From Chitinophagaceae bacterium (lineage in GTDB: Bacteria; Bacteroidota; Bacteroidia; Chitinophagales; Chitinophagaceae): DNA of 64,000 bases. The notes under the pieces are model-generated. The model did not search any database. It was given only the letters and a program-made list of their open reading frames with translations, and was not told the origin of the DNA. The DNA lies in NCBI GenBank assembly GCA_004322425.1, contig SCVJ01000022.1:1-64000 (forward strand). The letters are read 5' to 3'. The position numbers were made by a program, and so were the translations under genes. Position 1 is the stretch's first letter. The number at the start of each line of letters is the position of its first letter. Positions 17,397 to 24,500 of this stretch are shown piece after piece.

Positions 17397-18722
17397 ATGG
17401 GGGTAATTAAAGAACGATTTAAACAAGCCGCAGATATAGCGGCGGTAGAAATAAAATCCTTGCTTCAGGAGCATGGAAATAAAGTTGTGGGAGAAGTAAC
17501 GCTGGCTCAAGTTTATCAAGGGATGCGCGGCATTACAGGACTAGTTACTGAAACATCCTTGCTAGATGCACACGAAGGAATTCGTTTTCGGGGATATTCA
17601 ATTTCTGAATTGAGAGAAAAATTACCAAAATCAAATGGTGGTTCAGAACCTTTACCCGAAGGACTTTTCTCCTTAATGTTGCTGGGTACATTGCCAACGG
17701 ATGAAGAAGTGCAACATATTACCAATGTTTGGCAACGGCGTAGTCATGTACCAAGTCATGTGTTTTCTGTCATTGACGCATTTCCTTCAAATGCACATCC
17801 AATGACAATGTTTGTAGCTGGAGTAATGGCTTTACAAACTGAAGGACATTTTGTAAAAGAATATGCCAGAGGAATAAATAAAAAAGATTATTGGAGTCCA
17901 ACATATGACGATGCAATGGATTTAATTGCTCGGCTTCCTCGAATAGCTGCTTATGTTTATCGTCGCAAGTATAAAAATAACGAGCATATTCAACCGAACG
18001 GATTACTGGATTGGGCCGGAAATTTTGCCCACATGTTGGGATATGCCGATGAGGGATTTATGGAATTGATGCGTTTGTATATGACCATCCACGCCGATCA
18101 CGAAGGAGGCAATGTATCGGCACACACTACGCATTTGGTAGGTTCTGCTCTAAGCGATCCCTATTTAAGTTATGCTGCTGGTATGAATGGATTGGCAGGT
18201 CCTTTGCATGGATTAGCAAATCAAGAAGTAATAAAGTGGATTTTTGAGTTACGTAAAAATCTGGGAACTGATATACCTACTAAAGAACAGATTGCAGATT
18301 ATGTGAAGAAAACATTGAGCGAAGGGAAAGTTGTTCCGGGTTACGGTCATGCAGTTTTACGAAAAACTGATCCTCGATTTTTAGCACAAATGGAGTTTGG
18401 TAAAAAACACATGCCCAATGATCCTTTGGTGCAAACTGTTTGGAATATTTACGAAACCGTTCCACCCATTCTTCAATCATTAGGAAAAGTAAAAAATCCA
18501 TGGCCCAATGTAGACGCTCATAGTGGTGCACTGTTGGTGCATTACGGTATGGTTGAATACGAATATTATACAGTGCTTTTTGCTGTAAGCCGAGCATTGG
18601 GAGTACTGGCAAGTTTATGTTGGTCGAGAGCTTTGGGATTTCCCATTGAACGCCCCAAATCTATTACTACCGAACAAGCCAAACAATGGCTGCAAGGTAA
18701 AGCCGAAATTTGGGGAGAGTAA
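17397..18722 (+). CDS. gltA: Citrate (Si)-synthase, eukaryote-like type
   Basis: It condenses acetyl-CoA and oxaloacetate at the head of the TCA cycle. The 441-aa product resembles mitochondrial-type citrate synthases more than E. coli GltA: the N-terminal FKQAADIAAVEIKSLLQEHG and VYQGMRGITGLVTETS segments are of that kind. Catalytic His, His and Asp are visible in GLAGPLHGLAN, VVPGYGHAVLRKTDPR and PNVDAHSGALL. I reject a start at 17280 because it would extend back into the permease gene and past a good promoter. Confidence 0.93.
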   Translation: MGVIKERFKQAADIAAVEIKSLLQEHGNKVVGEVTLAQVYQGMRGITGLVTETSLLDAHEGIRFRGYSISELREKLPKSNGGSEPLPEGLFSLMLLGTLPTDEEVQHITNVWQRRSHVPSHVFSVIDAFPSNAHPMTMFVAGVMALQTEGHFVKEYARGINKKDYWSPTYDDAMDLIARLPRIAAYVYRRKYKNNEHIQPNGLLDWAGNFAHMLGYADEGFMELMRLYMTIHADHEGGNVSAHTTHLVGSALSDPYLSYAAGMNGLAGPLHGLANQEVIKWIFELRKNLGTDIPTKEQIADYVKKTLSEGKVVPGYGHAVLRKTDPRFLAQMEFGKKHMPNDPLVQTVWNIYETVPPILQSLGKVKNPWPNVDAHSGALLVHYGMVEYEYYTVLFAVSRALGVLASLCWSRALGFPIERPKSITTEQAKQWLQGKAEIWGE

Positions 18723-18723
18723 A

Positions 18724-18750
18724 ACAGCCGTAAGCGGTGTTAATTTTTAA
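18724..18750 (+). terminator. Possible weak terminator after citrate synthase
   Basis: AACAGCCG and CGGTGTT form a 7-bp stem with one bulged G and a TAAG loop, followed by a T-rich stretch. It overlaps the end of the convergent gene at 18740. Confidence 0.4.
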
Positions 18751-19105
18751 TAGGTAAAGTCGGTTTCTCTGTCTTCAGCAATTTAAAATAAGTAGCCACA
18801 AAGCGATTGTTCACCAGTTCACCCTGTACTTCTGCTTTTCTAATTGCGTTGCAAAAACCATCTTTGGCATGCGCATCGCCATGGTCATCAATGACTGTAC
18901 CCGTTACATAATATGCTTTTCCATCGAGGCGAACAGCCAGTGAACAGTCATCTCCTTTGAGGCCTAATTGGCAACTACCGCAGGATGCTTCGAGGGTCAT
19001 TATTTTTTTGGTGCTATCGGGTGTATTTATTTTGGAAGTTGTGCTTTGGCAAAAACCCGTTGTTGCGACAAAACAAAAACTGAGGAAAAGAAGTAACGTT
19101 TTCAT
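18740..19105 (-). CDS. Small secreted cysteine-containing protein (DUF6370-like)
   Basis: A 121-aa protein with a signal peptide (MKTLLLFLSFCFVATTGFCQ). The mature part has ASCGSCQLGLKGDDCSLAV, GKAYYVTGTVIDDHGDAHA and DGFCNAIRKAEVQGELV, with four cysteines and several His/Asp that could bind metal or form disulfides. I recall this pattern as DUF6370, with modest certainty. It resembles small Bacteroidota proteins of unknown function and is not obviously linked to the CRISPR genes that begin on its other side. Its promoter region abuts the degenerate CRISPR repeat. Confidence 0.7.
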   Translation of the reverse strand: MKTLLLFLSFCFVATTGFCQSTTSKINTPDSTKKIMTLEASCGSCQLGLKGDDCSLAVRLDGKAYYVTGTVIDDHGDAHAKDGFCNAIRKAEVQGELVNNRFVATYFKLLKTEKPTLPIKN

Positions 19106-19143
19106 AAAAAAATTTTTGTTAAAATACGAAAAGTAAAAGAAAG

Positions 19144-19190
19144 ATTGTGATTTTCTTTCAAACTAATTGGTAGCTTAGTTTTTAAAAGCA
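19144..19190 (+). repeat. Solitary degenerate copy of the CRISPR repeat
   Basis: Aligned without gaps, this 47-nt stretch matches the array repeat at 35 positions. Identity is 30 of 34 in repeat positions 2-35 and only 5 of 12 in positions 36-47. The preserved part includes TTGTGATTT, CTTTCAAACT and GTAGCTTAG, while the 3' ACAAC end needed for the terminal inverted repeat is lost. TAGCTTAG (19171-19178) is one base off the -7 consensus and sits 59 nt before the first small membrane-protein gene. It can be a repeat-derived promoter, a crRNA-like pseudo-repeat or a fossil of an older array. Confidence 0.8.
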
Positions 19191-19236
19191 TTTTTTCGGA
19201 ATTGTTTACTGTACTTGCAGATACAAACATAACAAA

Positions 19237-19455
19237 ATGATAAGTTTATTTTTATTAGACTCCTATATTGTAGAAGCCTTATTTATGTTTTATATGGGGA
19301 TTTTATACGCCATCAGCGAGGTTACGGGGCTAAGCTACGAGATGGTTAATATTCTTGTATTTTTCATTATCCATCCGTTGGTTTTAGGCGTGCTGATATA
19401 TCTGGCTTATTTCAAGAAGAGTGCGTATGCGAATCTTAAAAATAATAGGCGATGA
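19237..19455 (+). CDS. Small membrane protein A of a CRISPR-embedded paralogous pair
   Basis: I do not recognise a named family. The 72-aa product has two hydrophobic helices (about 12-27 and 37-58) and a basic tail (KKSAYANLKNNRR) predicted to face the cytoplasm. The core LYAISEVTGLSYEMVNILVF followed by an HPL motif inside helix 2 recurs in the next gene, so the two are paralogues. The start ATG is 47 nt after the degenerate repeat, and the TGA stop overlaps the next ATG as ATGA. Position between a repeat copy and the array suggests it belongs to the CRISPR locus. Function is unknown. Confidence 0.65.
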   Translation: MISLFLLDSYIVEALFMFYMGILYAISEVTGLSYEMVNILVFFIIHPLVLGVLIYLAYFKKSAYANLKNNRR

Positions 19456-19658
19456 GTTTATGGTCAACGATAGCCGAGGTAGCGGAAGATATTGCTGTTA
19501 CTATTTTTAATGCTTGTCTAGATGTATTGTATATTATCAGCAATGCAACAGGGATGAGTTATATGGAGGTGAACGTACTCCTTTTTTGTGTGCTACATCC
19601 GTTATTGATTATTTTTCTAACGTATAAAGCGTATCATCGTCAGCGGAGCCCGTTGTGA
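19452..19658 (+). CDS. Small membrane protein B, paralogue of A, ending inside the first CRISPR repeat
   Basis: The 68-aa product shares with protein A the pattern LY-x-IS-x2-TG-x-SY-x3-N-x-L-x-F followed by HPL and a terminal AY plus basic residues (VLYIISNATGMSYMEVNVLL here). Helix 2 (about 40-58) is strongly hydrophobic and helix 1 is amphipathic with several acidic residues. Translation is coupled to gene A by a 4-nt overlap. The last sense codon (TTG) and the stop (TGA, 19656-19658) are supplied by the first CRISPR repeat, so the message runs directly into pre-crRNA. Function is unknown. Confidence 0.65.
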   Translation: MSLWSTIAEVAEDIAVTIFNACLDVLYIISNATGMSYMEVNVLLFCVLHPLLIIFLTYKAYHRQRSPL

Positions 19659-20159
19659 TTTGCTTTCAAACTTTTTTGTAGCTTAGCTCTTTAACAACAG
19701 TTAGTTAGCTGCACCTTTGCAAGTCTTGTTGTGATTTGCTTTCAAACTTTTTTGTAGCTTAGCTCTTTAACAACGTACAGGAGCAGCAACCTTTAGTAAT
19801 ACAAGTTGTGATTTGCTTTCAAACTTTTTTGTAGCTTAGCTCTTTAACAACGCAACCGCAACGGCAGACCAAAGAAATGGGGTTGTGATTTGCTTTCAAA
19901 CTTTTTTGTAGCTTAGCTCTTTAACAACTAGTTCTGTTGTAATTCCAGTAGGATGCGGGTTGTGATTTGCTTTCAAACTTTTTTGTAGCTTAGCTCTTTA
20001 ACAACATTTTTCGTAGCAAAGCCTTCTTCAAGTACGTTGTGATTTGCTTTCAAACTTTTTTGTAGCTTAGCTCTTTAACAACTTGAGGTAAATGGGGTGT
20101 CGTATAAAATTTGTTGTGATTTGCTTTCAAACTTTTTTGTAGCTTAGCTCTTTAACAAC
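19652..20159 (+). CRISPR. Type II-C CRISPR array, 7 repeats of 47 bp and 6 spacers
   Basis: Seven identical 47-bp repeats start at 19652, 19728, 19805, 19882, 19959, 20036 and 20113. Spacers are 29 bp (first) and 30 bp (five others). The repeat begins GTTGTGATTTGCTTTC and ends TTTAACAAC; GTTGT and ACAAC at its ends form an inverted repeat. Orientation is set by the anti-repeat: repeat positions 2-16 are perfectly complementary to 26062-26076 of the tracrRNA, so crRNAs are read on the plus strand toward the cas genes. TAGCTTAG at repeat positions 28-35 may be an internal promoter element, as known for other II-C arrays. No repeat is degenerate at either end. Confidence 0.97.
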
Positions 20160-20211
20160 TCAAAGGCAGTAAGCTGCTGATTGTAACGATTTTAGGCTAA
20201 GTTTTACAAAT

Positions 20212-20240
20212 AAAAAAATGCTCCTGGAGGGCATTTTTTT
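20212..20240. terminator. Bidirectional terminator between the CRISPR array and cas2
   Basis: A run of seven A, ATGC(T)CC, loop TGGA, GGGCAT and a run of seven T form a symmetric hairpin with one bulged T. It can end pre-crRNA on the plus strand and the cas9-cas1-cas2 message on the minus strand. Confidence 0.8.
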
Positions 20241-20283
20241 ATTTCTGCGAATTCGTTTTTCGACGACTGCTAACTAACCAGCC

Positions 20284-20655
<372 letters not shown>

Positions 20656-21549
20656 TTATATTTCGGGATATAAAATTTTACGGGCATCCCCTTCATAACA
20701 TTTAGCCAGCGAAGCCGTGGTTTGTTGTACGGCATTCATCAATGGGCGTTTTTGCCCGTCGATGATTACATCCAAAGCCGGGATGGATAGTAAATTTTTT
20801 TTGATTTCGGTCCCCATTTCAAGCAAAGCCCCGTTATTTCGAATAATTGCACAAATCACGTTGTCAACAAACGGTCGGTACGGTTCCATAATGTCATCGG
20901 CCAGGCAATAGGCATTGTACTGATTGCGATGATGAATACCCAGTGTAGGAAGCAATCCACTGCCCACCAAGCTTCGGGCAACTAAGGCCCGTAAAATAGC
21001 ATAGCCGTAATTGAGTAAATGATTGGGTGGTAATCCAAACCGGTCGCGCTTGAAAGCCAAAAAATCGGGAAAAATATTTTTCCAATAATATACTGCGGCT
21101 TTCGCTTCTTGATTTTCACTATCGCCGCTTTTTACATCCTGTGCATAATGCATTAGAAGTTTATTTTCTTTTCCTTGCCGGCGCAGCATGGATGCCTGAT
21201 TGAGTATTTTAGCCAGCACGGTTTGCTGCCAAAGTTGTTTTTTTAACGGAATGCTGGCATTTATCTGGGCTTTGAATTTCTGACTTTGCAAACTATGTCC
21301 ATCCAGGTTCAGCATCAGGCCGGTGGGATGGTGGGTTTCATCGCAGATAATAAGGGCGGTATTGTGCGCCAAACATTTTGCCAAAGCCGGCAAGGTAATG
21401 GTGATTTGCCGGTTGTCGAGTATGAGCAATCCAATATCCTCGATGGGTATGTTTTTGGTTTCACCGCTTTCTGGTAATTCAATCAGTAGTTGTTCCTGGG
21501 AGGTTTTGAGGTAAGCAGGATTACCGAAGTAAAGGGTTCGTTTGATCAT
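20656..21549 (-). CDS. cas1: CRISPR-associated endonuclease Cas1 (type II)
   Basis: Cas1 is the integrase that inserts new spacers. The 297 aa have the N-terminal beta domain (RTLYFGNPAYL) and the metal site in the alpha domain: Glu148 (NQEAKAAVYYW), His206 in GIHHRNQYNAYCLADD and Glu222 (DIMEPYRP). Its start codon overlaps the cas9 stop as ATGA, so the two are translationally coupled. All key residues are present, so adaptation should be possible. Confidence 0.97.
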   Translation of the reverse strand: MIKRTLYFGNPAYLKTSQEQLLIELPESGETKNIPIEDIGLLILDNRQITITLPALAKCLAHNTALIICDETHHPTGLMLNLDGHSLQSQKFKAQINASIPLKKQLWQQTVLAKILNQASMLRRQGKENKLLMHYAQDVKSGDSENQEAKAAVYYWKNIFPDFLAFKRDRFGLPPNHLLNYGYAILRALVARSLVGSGLLPTLGIHHRNQYNAYCLADDIMEPYRPFVDNVICAIIRNNGALLEMGTEIKKNLLSIPALDVIIDGQKRPLMNAVQQTTASLAKCYEGDARKILYPEI

Positions 21550-24500
21550 ATTGTTTTAGAAATATTACCCAATCGGTCAATTTTGAGTTTTATGCAAATA
21601 TTTTTAATTGTTTCACCGGTAAAAGCTCTTTCGTTTTTTGAGCCTTGCGAACCAACACCTATTTCATTTTGAATAGGAAAATCCATTCCGCTTTTTTTCT
21701 GCTTGTCTTTGTTTATATTGAACAGAGCGTTAGCAATATTTGAATGTATAAAATTTGCCATAACACCACTACAATCGGTAAACTTGTAAATTCTTTCTCT
21801 TTGTTCTTTATTAAAATTTCCAAAGTCAGGCATTTTCAAGTTTTCTTTTTCCTCTATTGTGGGCACATAAACTAAATCGTTTGGTGATAAGTAGAAAGAA
21901 AGTTTATTGCCGTTTTCGTTTGTTTCAGGTACAGAACCTAATCCTTGCTTTTGTCGCTCTATTACTATGTTTAGAGGTATGGTTTTATAATTGCGTTTTC
22001 CTTTTTCATCTTCATAAACTGCAAAAAATAAGTTTGTGCCTTTATCGGCTTCAACATATTTCGCTTTTTTGTTTCCTGTTTGTCCTAAATTAAATTTACT
22101 TCCAAGCTCAAATATTCTTGCTTTATAAATAGGTTGGTGCGGCTTTCCGTTGTTATATTGGGCGATATTTTTGTTCATATCTTCAATGCCTTCGGGTGAA
22201 AATGCTAATTCAGAATTTTTATCTTTGCTTTCCCAATAATTTTTAAGAATTTTCTGTATTCCAGTATCAGTAATTGATTCGATAGTTTTCAAATCAAAAG
22301 ATGGATCAATCTTTTTTCTCGTAGCAGTTAAAATTTTCCCTTTCGGAACTTTAATTCGTGGTAATTCCACTTTACCCGAAACGGTTTCTTTGTGCATTGA
22401 TTTTCGAATTGCCCAATTCATGCCTTTTTGCTCTACTTTTTCTTTTTTACCAGCAATAAATTTTTCGTACTTATTCGTTGCTTTATTTATCACTCGTAAA
22501 TTTTGTTTAAAGCTGATTACAATCGCTTCTAATTTATTTTTTGCATCTACTGTAAAATTGTCCCAAGGTTTTAAGAAATCTTTGGGTACTTCTCTTTTTA
22601 CTCGGTTGCCGTTTCTATCATTATATTCAACTTTTTCAAACTTTCGCAACTTACGTTGTAAATCGTATCGTTTGGTTTCTGATTTTGCGTGTTGGTTGTT
22701 TAGTAAATTAACGTGGTCGTGTGTAGCACAGGCAATAATTAAAGCATCTAAAGCGTGATGGCGGTGGTCTATACGTTTCTTCTGAAATCCTTTTGACAAT
22801 TCCAACGGAACTGTTGGGATTATTTTATTGTTTGTGTTTTTTGATGTGAAGCTTTCAGTTTTGGTTAATTGGTTCATACGCTCAAAACGGGGTAGAATCA
22901 ACTCGTTCCAAACATCGTTCAGCCCCCAATTTTGTTTTAAAATAGTGGTAATTTTTCCGTTGCCAGGAATTATATTTTTTGAATTTATGCCATCATCGTT
23001 TTCTCCTTTGCGTACGATGCTGGATAAAACAGATGAAATAAATTTGCTGATGTAGCGTGTATCGTTTAGTTGTCGTTCCACCATTTTTTCGGGAATATCT
23101 TCCAGTAAAAGTTTGATACGTTTTGAACGGTTTTTGGCGTAATTGTCTTGTACAAATTTCTTAAATGCTTCTACTGAAAATATTTCAAATGTAACTGCTC
23201 CGTCTTGAACTTTTTCGCCATGATGATTTTTTATAAATTCCAAACCAAGTTGGTTATCTTTTAGTTTATTAACGGCGGCTTCGCAAATTACTTTGTTGCT
23301 TAAACCGTTATCAAAAAAGCGACTTTGTGGAATAATGTGTTCTATTTCGTATTTGGAAGTAAACAATTTGTTTAATGGAATTATTTCACCTGTATATGGC
23401 GAACGATATTTTTGCTCTAGCCACAATTTGTATCGATTTACTTCTGAAGATGTTGGTTGCTTTTTTAAATCAGTTTCTTTAAATTTTTTCAAAATATCAG
23501 AAACTTCATTTGGTATTTCAACACCAGAATTTAAAACGCCGTCTTCATATATTTTTAAAATTTCTTGTTGAGAAGGCGAATGAGGTCGAACATTTTCTGC
23601 ATTTTGATCGTTTAACAATTCCACTAACAGTAACTTTATTCTGATGTTGGTGTTTTCATTATCATTTATTTGATTGGTAATTTGTTCACGGTCTTCTGCT
23701 GTGTTTTTCATTTCTCTGCCTAATTCGATATGAATTTCATCAAAGAAATCTTTTGCACAGTTTCCGTATTTTTTCCAAATGTCTTTTACCACACGTAAGG
23801 TTTCAGTTACAACTTGCTCTACTATTGGATTTCGTAAGGAGTGTTGTTTAAATTCTTCCAAATACTTTTCTAAATCGGCAACCGTGTCCCATTTTCCTGC
23901 GAGGGCTGCCTCTGAATGTCGGTCGTAAACAACATAACTTGCCAACCAAAGTTGTAAACCCTGAAAACTGTTTTCTGATGTAAGCTGTATTGCTTTTTCT
24001 CGCACATGATTTTTAATATTTTCATCAAACTCACCCGTAATGATTTTGCTAATTCTGTTTTTGGTTTTGTCATCAATCGCTTCCCATTTCCAGTATTTTC
24101 CTAATCGAACTAAAGGCAATAATTTTTTTATTGCCTTTAGTGAATAGCTGCCGTAATCGTTATCAAAAGGTTTAATTTTTTTAAAGGATTCTACAAAACT
24201 ATTCTCATCTATCTTGTGTTTTTTTGCAAATGAACTTAGCGCTTTTTCAAATTCTATTTTGTCTTTAACAGAATAAATAATATGCCATAATGCTTGCAAT
24301 ATTTCAGATGTTAAAAAATCAGTAGATACATTTTCAATTTTTTCTAAACGTCTGCGTATTTCGTAACCTGTTTCGTTGCAGGGGTAAGGTTTAGATTCAT
24401 CTTTTTCTGCGTTGTAAACGTAATTCCATCGGTATTTAGCAATCTCAGTGTTTAGTGCTTTACCTTTTAATTTATCGTCTTTCTGTTTCAAAAAATATCC

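Noticed and set aside
19114..19143. A guide-like segment just 5' of the degenerate repeat, which a crRNA-like antitoxin RNA would need, with a 9-nt match to the tracrRNA terminator on the minus strand (AAAAGAAAG).
   Set aside because: The match is short and purine-rich, and other homopolymer-like hits would be expected. I found no longer match to the promoter of the small genes.
20160..20211. Partial likeness of the sequence after the last repeat (TTTTAGGCTAAGTTTTACAA) to the 3' half of the CRISPR repeat, suggesting an eighth decayed repeat.
   Set aside because: The match needs gaps and lacks the conserved 5' half, unlike the ungapped copy at 19144. It can arise by chance in AT-rich DNA.
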